From Serratia surfactantfaciens (GTDB taxonomy: Bacteria > Pseudomonadota > Gammaproteobacteria > Enterobacterales > Enterobacteriaceae), in NCBI RefSeq assembly GCF_001642805.2, contig NZ_CP016948.1:310001-374000 (forward strand): a stretch of 64,000 nucleotides of DNA, given 5' to 3'. The position numbers and the translations under genes were made by a program. Numbering within the stretch: position 1 is the first letter of the stretch; the number at the start of each line of letters is the position of its first letter. Under the pieces are notes generated by a model. It had not been told where the DNA came from and made no database searches. It saw nothing but the letters and a program-made list of their open reading frames with translations. Shown here in pieces: positions 31,905 to 41,812 of the stretch.

Positions 31905-34592
31905 ATGTTTATTCACAAGGGAACCACGCCGGCCGGCCGCTTGGCCACGGCGGTACGCGCTGCGTTGGCGGCGATGGTGTTGACTCAGCCTGTTGTGGCG
32001 ATCGCCGCGCAGGCTGAAGCGAGCGGCGCGCAGGCCGCACAGCAAAAGAATTTCAACATTGAGGCGCAGCCTCTGCAGAGCGCCATGCTGCGCTTCGCCG
32101 AGCAGGCCGGCATGCAGGTGTTTTTCGACGAGGTGAAGCTCGACGGCATGCAGGCGGCGGCGTTGAACGGCAGCATGAGCGTTGAACAGGGCCTGCGGCG
32201 CTTGATCGGCGGCAATCCGGTGGCTTTCCGCCTGCAGCCGCAGGGGCAGATCGTATTGAGCCGGCTGCCGACGGCGAACGGCGATGGCGGCGCGCTGGCG
32301 CTGGATAGCCTGACGGTGCTGGGGGCCGGCGGCATGAGCGTCAACGACTGGGTTTACGACGAACCGCGCTCGGTCAGCGTCATCAGCCGCGAACAGATGG
32401 ACAACCGCCCGGCGCGGCACGCGGCCGATATTCTGGAACAGACCACGGGCGCCTATTCCAGCGTCAGCCAGCAAGATCCGGCGCTGTCGGTCAACATCCG
32501 CGGCATACAAGACTATGGCCGGGTGAACATGAATATCGATGGCATGCGGCAGAATTTTCAAAAGAGCGGTCATGGCCAGCGTAACGGCACCATGTATATC
32601 GATTCCGAGCTGCTGTCCGGCGTAACCATCGACAAGGGCACCACCGGCGGCATGGGCAGCGCCGGCACGCTTGGCGGCATCGCGACGTTCAATACCGTCA
32701 GCGCGAGCGATTTCCTGGCGCCGGGCAAAGAGCTGGGCGGCAAGCTGCACGCCAGCACCGGCGATAACGGCACCCACTTCATCGGCAGCGGCATACTGGC
32801 ATTGGGGAATGAAACCGGCGATATCCTGTTGGCCGCCAGCGAACGCCACCTCGGCGACTATTGGCCCGGCAACAAAGGCGATATCGGCAACATTCGCATC
32901 AATAACGACACCGGCAATTACGATCGCTACGCCGAGAGCATCAAGAACAACAAAATCCCCGACACTGATTACCGCATGCACTCGCGACTGGCCAAGGTGG
33001 GCTGGAACCTGCCCGCCAACCAGCGCCTGCAGCTGAGTTATCTGCAGACCCAGACCGCGTCGCCGATCGCCGGCACGCTGACCAACCTGGGCACCCGGCC
33101 GCCCTATGAACTGGGCTGGAAGCGCACCGGCTACAGCGACGTGATGGCGCGCAACGCGGCGTTCGACTATAGCCTGGCGCCGGAAGGCGTCGACTGGCTC
33201 GATTTTCAGGCCAAGCTGTATTACGTCGATACTCAGGACGACAGCGATACCTACAGCACCAGCACGCTGCTGAACAACGGCTACGCGACGCGCACTCGCC
33301 TGCGCACCTATGGCGCACAGGCGCAAAACACCTCGCGTTTCAGCCTGGCACCGGGGCATGACTTCCGCGCCAACTACGGGCTGGAGTTCTATTACGACAA
33401 GGCCACCAGCGACTCTTCCCGTCAGGGCATGGAAGGGGTAACACCGGCTGGCAACCGCTCGGTCGGCAGCCTGTTCGCCAACCTGACCTACGACTACGAC
33501 GGCTGGCTGACGCTGGAAGGCGGGCTGCGTTACGACCGCTATCGCCTGCGCGGCCAGACCGGTCTGAGCTACGCCGACTTCCCGTATACGGCGGAGAATC
33601 CCTGCAAACAGCTGCGGCTGCGCAACTGTCTGGCGACCACCACGCAGCAGGAGTGGAACGTCGATCGCGATCAGGGCAAGCTGTCGCCGACGCTGGCGCT
33701 GGCGGTGCGTCCCGGCGTGGAGTGGCTGGAGCTGTATACCACCTACGGCAAATCCTGGCGGCCGCCGGCGATCACCGAAACGCTAACCAACGGCAGCGCT
33801 CACAGCACTTCTACGCAATATCCCAACCCCTTCCTGCAGGCCGAGCGCTCGCGCGCCTGGGAAGTGGGGTTCAACGTGCAGCAGCCGGATCTGTGGTTTG
33901 AGGGCGATCGGTTGGCGGCCAAGGTGGCCTATTTCGACACCAAAGTGGATAACTACATCAACCTGGCGATTAACCGCGACAAGCCGGGGCTGGTGCAGCC
34001 GAGCATCGGCAACGCCGCCTACGTCAACAATCTGTCGAAAACCCGTTTCCGCGGGCTGGAGTACCAGCTCAACTATGACGCCGGGGTGTTTTACGCCGAC
34101 CTGACCTACACCCACATGATCGGTAAAAACGAGTTTTGCTCCAGGAACGCCTGGCTGGGCAATCGCCTGCGTTACGGCGCCAACTCCCGGCCGGGCAACT
34201 TCTACGCGGAGCAGGATCCGACGGCGAATGACGCCGTGTCCTGCGACGGCGGCTCGCAGTTCGGCACCGCCGCTTACCTGCCGGGCGATCGCGGCTCGGT
34301 GACGCTGGGCGGCCGCGCTTTCGATCGCAAGCTGGACGCTGGGGTGACCGTGCGCTTCGCGCCGGGCTATCAGGACAGCTCGGTACCGTCCAACTACCCG
34401 TATCTGGCCGACTGGCCGAAATACACCCTGTTCGATCTGTACGCCAGCTACAAACTGACCGACAGCCTGACGCTGCGCGGCTCGGTGGAGAACCTGACCA
34501 ACCGCGCCTACGTCGTCAGCTACGGCGAGACGCTGGCCAATACCCTGGGGCGCGGCCGCAGCGTGCAGGGCGGGGTGGAGTACCGTTTTTAA
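31905..34592 (+). CDS. hasR: Haem/haemophore receptor HasR
   Basis: The 895-residue TonB-dependent outer-membrane receptor takes haem from HasA and also signals. It has a long signal peptide, an N-terminal STN signalling domain (NFNIEAQPLQSAMLRFAEQAG...SMSVEQGLRRLIGGNPVAF, about residues 40-120), a plug (SVSVISREQMDNRPARHAADILEQTTGAYSS; KGTTGGMGSAGTLGGIATF), and a barrel ending in YRF. ATG 31905 follows GGTGGA; an upstream TTG in frame is unlikely. It heads the hasRADEB unit. Fur and HasI-type sites precede it, and a small hairpin (34608-34623) lies before hasA. Confidence 0.95.
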   Translation: MFIHKGTTPAGRLATAVRAALAAMVLTQPVVAIAAQAEASGAQAAQQKNFNIEAQPLQSAMLRFAEQAGMQVFFDEVKLDGMQAAALNGSMSVEQGLRRLIGGNPVAFRLQPQGQIVLSRLPTANGDGGALALDSLTVLGAGGMSVNDWVYDEPRSVSVISREQMDNRPARHAADILEQTTGAYSSVSQQDPALSVNIRGIQDYGRVNMNIDGMRQNFQKSGHGQRNGTMYIDSELLSGVTIDKGTTGGMGSAGTLGGIATFNTVSASDFLAPGKELGGKLHASTGDNGTHFIGSGILALGNETGDILLAASERHLGDYWPGNKGDIGNIRINNDTGNYDRYAESIKNNKIPDTDYRMHSRLAKVGWNLPANQRLQLSYLQTQTASPIAGTLTNLGTRPPYELGWKRTGYSDVMARNAAFDYSLAPEGVDWLDFQAKLYYVDTQDDSDTYSTSTLLNNGYATRTRLRTYGAQAQNTSRFSLAPGHDFRANYGLEFYYDKATSDSSRQGMEGVTPAGNRSVGSLFANLTYDYDGWLTLEGGLRYDRYRLRGQTGLSYADFPYTAENPCKQLRLRNCLATTTQQEWNVDRDQGKLSPTLALAVRPGVEWLELYTTYGKSWRPPAITETLTNGSAHSTSTQYPNPFLQAERSRAWEVGFNVQQPDLWFEGDRLAAKVAYFDTKVDNYINLAINRDKPGLVQPSIGNAAYVNNLSKTRFRGLEYQLNYDAGVFYADLTYTHMIGKNEFCSRNAWLGNRLRYGANSRPGNFYAEQDPTANDAVSCDGGSQFGTAAYLPGDRGSVTLGGRAFDRKLDAGVTVRFAPGYQDSSVPSNYPYLADWPKYTLFDLYASYKLTDSLTLRGSVENLTNRAYVVSYGETLANTLGRGRSVQGGVEYRF

Positions 34593-34607
34593 GCAGTAAA
34601 AGGGCGT

Positions 34608-34623
34608 TGCTCATCGTTGAGCA
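34608..34623 (+). other. Small hairpin between hasR and hasA
   Basis: TGCTCA-TCGT-TGAGCA can fold 48 bp before the hasA start. There is no U-run. It may stabilise the hasA message end after processing; this is inference. Confidence 0.4.
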
Positions 34624-34670
34624 CAGAGGTCGCCTCGCAAGGGGCGCCGTTCATCAATGGAGATAGAGAA

Positions 34671-35237
34671 ATGGCATTTTCAGTCAATTATGACAGCAGT
34701 TTCGGCAGCTACAGCATCCATAACTATCTGAACGAGTGGGCGTCGTCGTTTGGCGATATCAACCACACCAACGGTAATGTCACCGACTCCAACAGCGGCG
34801 GTTTCTACGGCGGCAGCCTGTCCGGCAGCCAATATGCCGTGACCAGCACCGCCAATAACATCACCTCGTTCGTGGCGGGCGGCAACCTGACCTACACCCT
34901 GTTCAACGCACCGGCGCACACCCTGTACGGTCAACTGGATTCCCTGTCGTTCGGCGACGGCCTGAACGGCGGCGGCTCCACGCCGTACAACATCCAGGTG
35001 CCTGACGTCAGCTTCGGCGGCCTGAATCTCAGCAGCCTGCAGGCGCAGGGCCACGATGGCGTGGTACACCAGGTGGTGTACGGCCTGATGTCCGGCGATA
35101 CCGGCGCGCTGGAAACCGCGCTGAACGGCATCCTCGACGACTACGGTCTGAGCGTCAACTCCACCTTCGATCAGGTGGCGGCGGCGACGGCGGTGGGCGT
35201 GCAGCACGCCGACAGCCCGGAATTGCTGGCGGCCTGA
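34671..35237 (+). CDS. hasA: Haemophore HasA
   Basis: The 188-residue extracellular haemophore captures haem from host haemoproteins and passes it to HasR. Axial ligands H32 ([10 protein letters not shown]) and Y75 (NLTYTLF), with assisting H83 (PAHTLYG), are in place. The C-terminal signal ends SPELLAA, as needed for type I secretion by HasD-HasE. No cleavable signal peptide is present. Length equals S. marcescens HasA and the sequence appears nearly identical, with scattered changes around residues 13-30 and 95-105 by memory of that protein. GGAGATAGAG precedes the ATG, and a strong terminator follows the gene. Confidence 0.97.
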   Translation: MAFSVNYDSSFGSYSIHNYLNEWASSFGDINHTNGNVTDSNSGGFYGGSLSGSQYAVTSTANNITSFVAGGNLTYTLFNAPAHTLYGQLDSLSFGDGLNGGGSTPYNIQVPDVSFGGLNLSSLQAQGHDGVVHQVVYGLMSGDTGALETALNGILDDYGLSVNSTFDQVAAATAVGVQHADSPELLAA

Positions 35238-35249
35238 TCGCGGCCGTTT

Positions 35250-35292
35250 GCCCGCCGGCGCCGCGTGCCCCGGCGGGCGTTTTCTCGTTTTT
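35250..35292 (+). terminator. Terminator/attenuator between hasA and hasD
   Basis: GCCCGCCGG (35250-35258) pairs with CCGGCGGGC (35270-35278), followed by GTTTTCTCGTTTTT. Partial readthrough would make HasA in excess of its exporter. Confidence 0.8.
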
Positions 35293-35309
35293 AGCCGATG
35301 GAAAACGCC

Positions 35310-37094
35310 ATGAAAAACGCCGTCAGGCGCGGAGAAGTGATGAGCGTGCTGGGCGCATACCGGCGCGGATTTTGGGGCATTGCGCTGTTTACCGCAGTGA
35401 TCAACCTGCTGATGCTGGCCCCGGCGCTGTACATGCTGCAGGTCTACGATCGCGTGTTGCCGTCGGGCAACCGCATGACGCTGGCGATGCTGACCCTGAT
35501 GGTGGTCGGCCTTTATCTGTTTATGGGGCTGCTGGAGTGGGTGCGCAGCCAGGTGGTGATCCGCCTTGGCGCCCAGATGGATATGCGCCTCAATCAGCGG
35601 GTCTACGACGCCGCCTTCGAAACCAACCTGAAAACCGGCAACCCGCTGGCGGGGCAGGCGCTGAACGATCTGACCAACCTGCGCCAGTTCGCCACCGGCA
35701 ATGCGCTGTTCGCCTTTTTCGATGCCCCCTGGTTCCCGGTTTATCTGCTGGTGGTTTTTCTGCTCCATCCCTGGCTTGGCGCGTTGGCCAGCGCCGGGGT
35801 GATCGTGCTGGTGCTGCTGGCCTGGCTCAACCAGCGGGTGTCGCAGGCGCCGCTGGCGGAGGCCGGCCGCGTCGCGCTGAGCGCCACGCAACAGGCCAAC
35901 GGCAACCTGCGCAATGCCGAAGCCATCGCCGCCATGGGCATGTTGACCGACTTGCGCCTGCGCTGGCTGCGGCAGCATCAGCAGTTCCTGCTGCTGCAGA
36001 ACCGCGCCAGCGAGAAAATCGCCGCGGTCACCGCCTGGTCGAAAACCGTGCGGCTGGCGCTGCAGTCGCTGATGTTGGGCTGCGGCGCGCTGCTGGCGGT
36101 CAACGGCGACATTACGCCGGGCATGATGATCGCCGGATCGATCCTGATCGGCAGGGTGTTGGGGCCGATCGATCAGCTGATCGGCGCCTGGAAGCAGTGG
36201 TCATCGGCGCGCCAGTCCTTGCAGCGGCTGGAGGTGATGTTGGCCGCTAACCCGCCACGAATGCCGAGTCTGCCGCTGCCGGCGCCCGGCGGTACATTGG
36301 CCGTGAATCAGCTGACCGCCAGTGCGCCAGGCGGCACGGCGCCGGTGTTGCACGGCGTCAGTTTTCGTCTGGAGGCCGGCGAGGTGCTGGGCGTGATTGG
36401 CGCGTCCGGCTCCGGCAAAACCCTGCTAATGCGCCAACTGGTTGGCGCGCTGACGCCGCTCAGCGGCGACGTGCGGCTGGACGGTGCAGACATTCAGCAG
36501 TGGGACAAGCAACAACTCGGGCCGCATATCGGTTACTTGCCGCAGGATATCCAGCTGTTCGCCGGCACCCTGACGGACAACATCGCTCGCTTTGGGCAGG
36601 TCGACGCCGAGAAGGTGGTGGCCGCGGCGGCGCTGGCCGGCGTGCATCAGCTGATCCTGCATTTACCGAAAGGCTATGAGACCGAGCTGGGTGAAGGCGG
36701 CAGCGGCCTGTCCGGCGGCCAGCGTCAGCGGGTGGCGCTGGCGCGCGCGCTGTATGGATCTCCGGCGCTGGTGGTGCTGGACGAACCGAACGCCAACCTC
36801 GATCGCGAAGGGGAAGGGGCGCTGCAGCAGGCGATCGAAGCGCTGAAGGCGCGTGGCACCACCATCGTGTTGGTGACCCACAAACCGGCGATCCTGGCGG
36901 CCACCGACAAATTGCTGGTGCTGAGCGCCGGCCAGATACAGCACTTCGGCCCCAGCGACGCCATCCTGAAAAAACTGCCTGGTTTTGCGCCCGCCGCTGC
37001 CGCTGCATCGGCCAATGCCGGGTGCAGCAACGGCGGCTTCAACGTCAATTACGCCAACTTCGCCAAAACGGCCAGCGGTGAACGAAAAGTATGA
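35310..37094 (+). CDS. hasD: Type I secretion ABC transporter HasD
   Basis: The protein, about 594 residues, is the inner-membrane ABC exporter of HasA. The N-terminal transmembrane domain (FTAVINLLMLAPALYMLQVYDRVLPSGNRMTL; FFDAPWFPVYLLVVFLLHPWLG) is followed by an ATPase with Walker A GASGSGKT, signature LSGGQRQR, and Walker B ALVVLDEPNANLD. It has no peptidase domain. The start is uncertain: ATG 35298 and 35310 are upstream options, and 35340 has the best ribosome site (GGAGAAG). It overlaps hasE by 4 bp (ATGA). Confidence 0.93.
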   Translation: MKNAVRRGEVMSVLGAYRRGFWGIALFTAVINLLMLAPALYMLQVYDRVLPSGNRMTLAMLTLMVVGLYLFMGLLEWVRSQVVIRLGAQMDMRLNQRVYDAAFETNLKTGNPLAGQALNDLTNLRQFATGNALFAFFDAPWFPVYLLVVFLLHPWLGALASAGVIVLVLLAWLNQRVSQAPLAEAGRVALSATQQANGNLRNAEAIAAMGMLTDLRLRWLRQHQQFLLLQNRASEKIAAVTAWSKTVRLALQSLMLGCGALLAVNGDITPGMMIAGSILIGRVLGPIDQLIGAWKQWSSARQSLQRLEVMLAANPPRMPSLPLPAPGGTLAVNQLTASAPGGTAPVLHGVSFRLEAGEVLGVIGASGSGKTLLMRQLVGALTPLSGDVRLDGADIQQWDKQQLGPHIGYLPQDIQLFAGTLTDNIARFGQVDAEKVVAAAALAGVHQLILHLPKGYETELGEGGSGLSGGQRQRVALARALYGSPALVVLDEPNANLDREGEGALQQAIEALKARGTTIVLVTHKPAILAATDKLLVLSAGQIQHFGPSDAILKKLPGFAPAAAAASANAGCSNGGFNVNYANFAKTASGERKV

Positions 37095-38422
37095 GCAATC
37101 AGAGTGTGATTCCCGGCGATATCGACACCCTTTCCCGGCAGTTCGACGAAGGTCGCTACCTGCGGCTGGGAGGCTGGCTGGTGGTGCTGGGGTTTGGCGG
37201 TTTCCTGCTGTGGGGGCTGTTGGCGCCGCTGGACAAAGGCGTGCCGGTTTCCGGCAGCGTGGTGGTGGCGGGCAATCGCAAGGCGGTGCAGCACCCGAGC
37301 GGCGGCGTGGTGTCGCAGATTCAGGTGCATGAGGGCGACCGGGTCAGCGCCGGGCAGGTGCTGTTGTTGATGGATACCGTCGACAGCCGCACCCAGCGCG
37401 ATGCGCTGCGCAGCCAGCAGTTGAGCAATGCCGCACAGCAGGCGCGGCTGCAAGCCGAGCGCGACGGCCTGCAAGCGATCGCTTTCCCGCCATCGCTGCA
37501 AGCGCGGCGAGAAGAGCCGGAAGTGATGTCACTGATGCTGCTGCAACAGCAGCTGTTCACCAGCCGCCGTGCGGCACTGCAGAGCGAGCTGGCGGCGATC
37601 GCGGAAAGCATCGCCGGATCGCAGGCGATGTTGGAAGGGGTTCGGCAGTCTTACGCCAGCAAACAGCGGCAAAAGGCCATGCTGCAGGAGCAGCTGGGCG
37701 GCATGCGCAAGCTGGCGGCGCAAGGGTATGTGGCGCGCAATCGGCTGCTGGATCTGGAGGGGCAGCATGCGCAGATCGATGGCCAGGCGTCCGAGGACAG
37801 CGGCAATATCGGCCGTCTGGGGCGCCAGATCCTGGAGCTGAAACTGCGGGCGATCCAGCGGCGGGAAGAGTATCAGAAAGAGGTCAGCAGCCAGCTGGCC
37901 GAGGTGCGGATGAAGCTGGACGAGCTGGATAACCGCCTGGCCAAGGCGGAGGCCGATTTGGGGCATACGCAGGTGAAAGCGCCGGTGGCGGGCACCGTGG
38001 TGGGGTTGAGCGTGTTCACCGAAGGCGGCGTGATCGGCGCCGGTCAGCAACTGATGGAGATCGTGCCCAGCGATCGCGGGCTGCAGGTAGAAGCGCGCAT
38101 CCCGGTCGAGTTGATCGATAAAGTGCAGGTGGGGTTGCCGGTCGAGCTGTTGTTCTCGGCGTTCAACCAAAGCACCACGCCGCGCGTCGAGGGCGAAGTG
38201 ACGCTGGTCGGGGCCGATCGCCTGACCGACGAGAAAAGCGGCGCGCCTTATTACAGCGTGCGCGCCAAGGTCAGCGAAGAAGGATTGCGACGCTTGAGCG
38301 GGTTGGAGATCCGCCCGGGGATGCCGGTCGAAGGCTTCATCCGCACCGGTGAGCGTTCGATGATGAACTATCTGTTCAAACCGCTGACCGATCGCCTCCA
38401 TTTGGCGCTGACGGAAGAGTGA
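37091..38422 (+). CDS. hasE: Membrane fusion protein HasE
   Basis: The 443-residue HlyD/PrtE-type adaptor joins HasD to a TolC-like outer-membrane channel. It has a short cytoplasmic N-terminus, one transmembrane segment (~27-45, GGWLVVLGFGGFLLWGLLAP), a lipoyl half (VQHPSGGVVSQIQVHEGDRVSAGQVLL), long coiled-coil helices (~110-280), the second lipoyl half (GHTQVKAPVAGTVVGLSVF) and a beta-barrel end. The ATGA overlap with hasD shows translational coupling. No TolC homologue (HasF) is in the locus, as in S. marcescens, where a genomic TolC serves. Confidence 0.94.
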   Translation: MSNQSVIPGDIDTLSRQFDEGRYLRLGGWLVVLGFGGFLLWGLLAPLDKGVPVSGSVVVAGNRKAVQHPSGGVVSQIQVHEGDRVSAGQVLLLMDTVDSRTQRDALRSQQLSNAAQQARLQAERDGLQAIAFPPSLQARREEPEVMSLMLLQQQLFTSRRAALQSELAAIAESIAGSQAMLEGVRQSYASKQRQKAMLQEQLGGMRKLAAQGYVARNRLLDLEGQHAQIDGQASEDSGNIGRLGRQILELKLRAIQRREEYQKEVSSQLAEVRMKLDELDNRLAKAEADLGHTQVKAPVAGTVVGLSVFTEGGVIGAGQQLMEIVPSDRGLQVEARIPVELIDKVQVGLPVELLFSAFNQSTTPRVEGEVTLVGADRLTDEKSGAPYYSVRAKVSEEGLRRLSGLEIRPGMPVEGFIRTGERSMMNYLFKPLTDRLHLALTEE

Positions 38423-38424
38423 GC

Positions 38425-39216
38425 ATGTCGGTTTCGCCGCTGCCTTTCGCCGCGCCCGGTGCCACCATGCCCTGGCGCCGTTGTCTGGTGTTGGTGCTGG
38501 CGCTGCATCTGCTGGTTGCAGCGCTGTTTTGGCCCTGGCGAGACAAGGCCGAGCCGCCGTGGGTACCGCCACCGGCGGTGATGGTGCTGATGGCCGCCGC
38601 ACCGCAGGCCCCGGCCGAGGCGAAACAACCGCCGGGACAAAGGACGCCGCCGCCTCAGGTTGAACCGCCGGCGCCACCGGAGCCGTTGCCGCTAGTGAAA
38701 GTGCCCGACGCCGCGCAGCCGAACATCGCCGTGCCGCCGAAACAGAAAAAACCGCCTAAGCCGGTGAAAAAAAACAACCTGCCCCGCACGCCGCCGCAGG
38801 AGAGAACCATCGCGCCGCCGAGGGTTCAGGATCACAACGTCGGCGCGCCGCCGCCGGGCCGCGCGGATAAAACGGCCGCGCCGCAAACTCGCCTGACTCC
38901 CTATGCTCAGGCGGGGGAGGACAACTGGCGCAGCCGCATCAGCAGCCGCCTGAATCGCTTTAAGCGTTATCCTAAAGACGCATTGCGGCTGAAGCGCCAG
39001 GGCGTCGGGCAGGTGCGTTTCACGCTGGACAGACAGGGCCACGTGCTGGCGGTGACGCTGGTCAGCAGCGCCGGGCTGCCGTCGCTGGATCGCGAAATCC
39101 AGGCGCTGGTCAAACGCGCTTCGCCGCTGCCCACGCCGCCGGCGGACGCCTACGTCAACGGCTCGGTGGAATTGACGCTGCCGATCGATTTCAGTTTGCG
39201 CGGCGCGGGTTTTTGA
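38425..39216 (+). CDS. hasB: TonB-like energy transducer HasB
   Basis: The 263-residue TonB paralogue is dedicated to HasR. A cytoplasmic lead with one transmembrane segment (~20-38, CLVLVLALHLLVAALFWPW) is followed by a Pro/Lys-rich periplasmic spacer (PPQVEPPAPPEP; PKQKKPPKPVKK). The C-terminal TonB domain follows (RISSRLNRFKRYPKDALRLKRQGVGQVRFTLDRQGHV), with the YP element. Length equals S. marcescens HasB. ATG 38425 follows GGAAGAG and lies 2 bp after the hasE stop. It is the last gene of the has unit. Confidence 0.94.
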   Translation: MSVSPLPFAAPGATMPWRRCLVLVLALHLLVAALFWPWRDKAEPPWVPPPAVMVLMAAAPQAPAEAKQPPGQRTPPPQVEPPAPPEPLPLVKVPDAAQPNIAVPPKQKKPPKPVKKNNLPRTPPQERTIAPPRVQDHNVGAPPPGRADKTAAPQTRLTPYAQAGEDNWRSRISSRLNRFKRYPKDALRLKRQGVGQVRFTLDRQGHVLAVTLVSSAGLPSLDREIQALVKRASPLPTPPADAYVNGSVELTLPIDFSLRGAGF

Positions 39217-39367
39217 CGCGGTTGTTTCATGGCGATGGCCTGAGCGTGACGTACGGAAACCTTTGCCTCTGCGCCGCGATCGCATTTCGCGCGAAAAACC
39301 AGTGACAGATCAACCGCAATCCCCCAATATGGATTTTCCATCAAGATGATTACGCGGGTGCCAGTCT

Positions 39368-39658
39368 ATGCTGAAAGTGAATGAGTATTTTGCCGGAAAA
39401 GTGAAGTCTATCGGTTTTGACAGTAGCAGCATCGGTCTTACCAGCGTGGGTGTGATGGAAGAGGGCGAATACACCTTCTCCACCGCGCAGCCGGAAGAAA
39501 TGACAGTGATCACCGGGGCGCTGAAAGTGCTGCTGCCGGGAGCGCCGGACTGGCAAGTGTTTACGCCGGGCGAGAAGTTCTTCGTGCCGGGGCACAGCGA
39601 GTTCAACCTGCAGGTGGCCGACGCCACCGCCTATCTGTGCCGCTACCTGAGCAAATAA
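39368..39658 (+). CDS. ppnP: Pyrimidine/purine nucleoside phosphorylase PpnP
   Basis: The 96-residue cupin closely matches E. coli PpnP (YaiE, 94 aa): [61 protein letters not shown]. The enzyme splits nucleosides with phosphate to give free bases and ribose 1-phosphate, with broad base specificity. It marks the resumption of the E. coli backbone order after the has locus (ppnP-rdgC-mak). A hairpin-prone stretch (about 39681-39705) separates it from convergent rdgC. Confidence 0.95.
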   Translation: MLKVNEYFAGKVKSIGFDSSSIGLTSVGVMEEGEYTFSTAQPEEMTVITGALKVLLPGAPDWQVFTPGEKFFVPGHSEFNLQVADATAYLCRYLSK

Positions 39659-39723
39659 ATTTTGTTCGCTAGGGGAACGCAGGGCTCAGCGGATGCTGGG
39701 CCCTGGTCATTTCTGAGGCGAGA

Positions 39724-40635
39724 TTAACGCTGGGCTTCGCCGCCGAGCGCTTCGATGGTGTTTTTGATCAACGCCGCCAGCTCGCTGGTCATCAGGATAA
39801 AGTCGGCGTCAAAGCGCTGGGCGAAGTCGTCGCGATCGATGTCGTCGTTCTGTTCGCGCAGCGTGTCGGCGAACTTCAGGCGCTTGAGCGAGCCGTCGTC
39901 CGACAGCATCAGCTGGATGCGCTCTTGCCAGTCCACCGCCAGCTTGGTCACCAGCTTGCCGGCTTCGATGTGCACCGCGATTTCGTCGCTGATCAGATTC
40001 TGCTTCTTGCAGCGGATTACGCCGCCTTCTTCCAGAATCGCTTTCAATTCCGCTTCATCCTGAATGGCGAAGCCAGCCGGCATCTCACCGGAACGCACCC
40101 ATTCGGTCAGCGTCAGTTCGATCGGGCTTTCCATGGTCAATGGCACCACCGGCAGCGAGCCGAGGCTCTTGCGCAGCAGCGCCAGCGTGTCTTCGGCGCG
40201 TTTGGCGCTGGCGGCGTCGACCATGATCAGATCGTTGACGGTGTCTATCCACATGAAGGTCTGGTTGAAGCGGCTGAACGCGCGCGGCAGCAGGCTGTGC
40301 AGCACTTCATCCTTCAGCGCGTCCTTCTCGGTTTTCTTCAGTTTGCGGTGTTGCTCCGCTTCCAGGCGCTCAATCTTGGCCTGCAGCTCTTGCTTGATCA
40401 CCGGCGACGGTAGGATTTTCTCTTCCTTGCGCGCGCAGATGACGATCTGGCCGTTGACCGCGTGCGTCAGCGCATCGCTGTGCGAGCCCATCGGGGAGAC
40501 CCAGCCGGTCTTCGCCATGTCCTGGCTGCCGCACGGCGTGAAGGCGAACGCGCTGAGTTGTTTTTCCATTTCATCCGCGTTTAACGCCACTTCGCGGCTC
40601 AAACGGTAAACCATCAAATTCTTAAACCACAGCAT
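39724..40635 (-). CDS. rdgC: Recombination-associated protein RdgC
   Basis: The 303-residue DNA-binding ring protein matches E. coli RdgC in length and start ([16 protein letters not shown]). Conserved blocks include [41 protein letters not shown], and [19 protein letters not shown]. RdgC binds double-stranded DNA and modulates RecA activity. Start 40635 follows AGGGATAAC; the ATG at 40668 would add 11 residues. It is divergent from mak. Confidence 0.97.
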   Translation of the reverse strand: MLWFKNLMVYRLSREVALNADEMEKQLSAFAFTPCGSQDMAKTGWVSPMGSHSDALTHAVNGQIVICARKEEKILPSPVIKQELQAKIERLEAEQHRKLKKTEKDALKDEVLHSLLPRAFSRFNQTFMWIDTVNDLIMVDAASAKRAEDTLALLRKSLGSLPVVPLTMESPIELTLTEWVRSGEMPAGFAIQDEAELKAILEEGGVIRCKKQNLISDEIAVHIEAGKLVTKLAVDWQERIQLMLSDDGSLKRLKFADTLREQNDDIDRDDFAQRFDADFILMTSELAALIKNTIEALGGEAQR

Positions 40636-40852
40636 AATGTTATCCCTGGCTGGGCGTGCGTTCGGCACGCTGATTCGTCAAAAGCAGGGCGGCATGATAA
40701 CGAATTGACGCTGAAAAATCGCCCCATTCTCTCCGAATTGCGTCGCTTTGCGCATCGGGAAAGGACGGGACGGAGAATGGGAAACAGGTGATTCATTCGC
40801 GCGCTTACATTAGGCTGTGACAACGCTGCGCGGCATCGAGGAGAAAAAATAC

Positions 40853-41767
40853 GTGCGCATTGGCATCGACTTGGGTGGAACGAAAATTGAAGTGATCGCG
40901 TTGGCGAATGACGGGCGGGAGCTGTTTCGCCATCGCATCGCCACGCCGCGCCATGACTACCGGCAAACCCTGGCGGCGATCGCCGGACTGGTGAAACTGG
41001 CGGAGGATCATACCGGCGAACGAGGATCGGTCGGGATCGGCATTCCCGGCACGCTGTCGCCGTTTACCGGGCGAGTAAAGAACGCCAACTCGGTGTGGCT
41101 CAACGGCCAGCCGCTGGATAAGGATCTGTCGGCGCTGTTGGCGCGCGAGGTGCGTATCGCCAACGACGCCAACTGCCTGGCGGTGTCGGAAGCCACCGAC
41201 GGCGCCGGCGCCGGCGCGAAAACCGTGTTTGCGGTCATCATCGGCACCGGCTGTGGCGCCGGCGTGGCGCTGAACGGCCAGGCGCATTCCGGCGGCAATG
41301 GCATCGCCGGCGAATGGGGCCACAATCCGCTGCCGTGGCAGGATGACGATGAGCTGCGCTATGCCCGCGAAGTGCCGTGCTACTGCGGCAAGCCGGGCTG
41401 CATCGAAACCTTTATTTCCGGCACAGGTTTCGCCACCGACTATGCGCGCCTGAGCGGCAACGCGCTGCAAGGGCATGAGATCATGGCGCTGAGCGAGCGG
41501 GGCGATGCGCTGGCGGTGCAGGCGATCGAACGTTACGAAATGCGCTTGGCGAAATCGCTGGCGCACGTGATCAACATTCTGGATCCGGACGTGGTGGTGC
41601 TCGGCGGCGGCATGAGCAACGTGGATCGTTTGTACCGCACGGTGCCCGCGTTGGTGAAAAGTTGGGTGTTCGGCGGCGAGTGTGAAACGCCGATCCGCAA
41701 GGCGGTCCACGGCGACTCCAGCGGCGTGCGCGGCGCGGCCTGGCTGTGGCCGCAGCAGCAGCGCTAA
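40853..41767 (+). CDS. mak: Fructokinase Mak (ROK family)
   Basis: The 304-residue ROK kinase phosphorylates fructose (manno-fructokinase) using ATP. It has the ATP loop [16 protein letters not shown], the ROK region GECETP and [13 protein letters not shown], and a zinc site made by H (WGHNPLPW) and the cysteines of [14 protein letters not shown]. Many blocks match E. coli Mak (302 aa). The GTG at 40853 after GAGGAG corresponds to the E. coli start; the ATG at 40817 is not supported. A hairpin follows at 41778-41801. Confidence 0.95.
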   Translation: MRIGIDLGGTKIEVIALANDGRELFRHRIATPRHDYRQTLAAIAGLVKLAEDHTGERGSVGIGIPGTLSPFTGRVKNANSVWLNGQPLDKDLSALLAREVRIANDANCLAVSEATDGAGAGAKTVFAVIIGTGCGAGVALNGQAHSGGNGIAGEWGHNPLPWQDDDELRYAREVPCYCGKPGCIETFISGTGFATDYARLSGNALQGHEIMALSERGDALAVQAIERYEMRLAKSLAHVINILDPDVVVLGGGMSNVDRLYRTVPALVKSWVFGGECETPIRKAVHGDSSGVRGAAWLWPQQQR

Positions 41768-41777
41768 GCGTTGCAAC

Positions 41778-41801
41778 AAAGCGCGAGCAAGCTCGCGCTT
41801 T
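41778..41801 (+). terminator. Hairpin after mak
   Basis: AAAGCGCGAGC (41778-41788) pairs with GCTCGCGCTTT (41791-41801) around AA. The T-tail is short. Confidence 0.6.
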
Positions 41802-41812
41802 AAACCCTTCCC

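Noticed and set aside
31866..33359. 497-aa open frame opposite hasR
   Set aside because: It is antisense to a receptor confirmed by STN, plug and synteny; no ribosome site or family.
34608..34623. Terminator between hasR and hasA
   Set aside because: The stem has 6 bp and there is no U-run, so it was kept only as a small hairpin.
40805..41779. 324-aa open frame opposite mak
   Set aside because: It is antisense to an ROK kinase that matches E. coli Mak in nearly all blocks.
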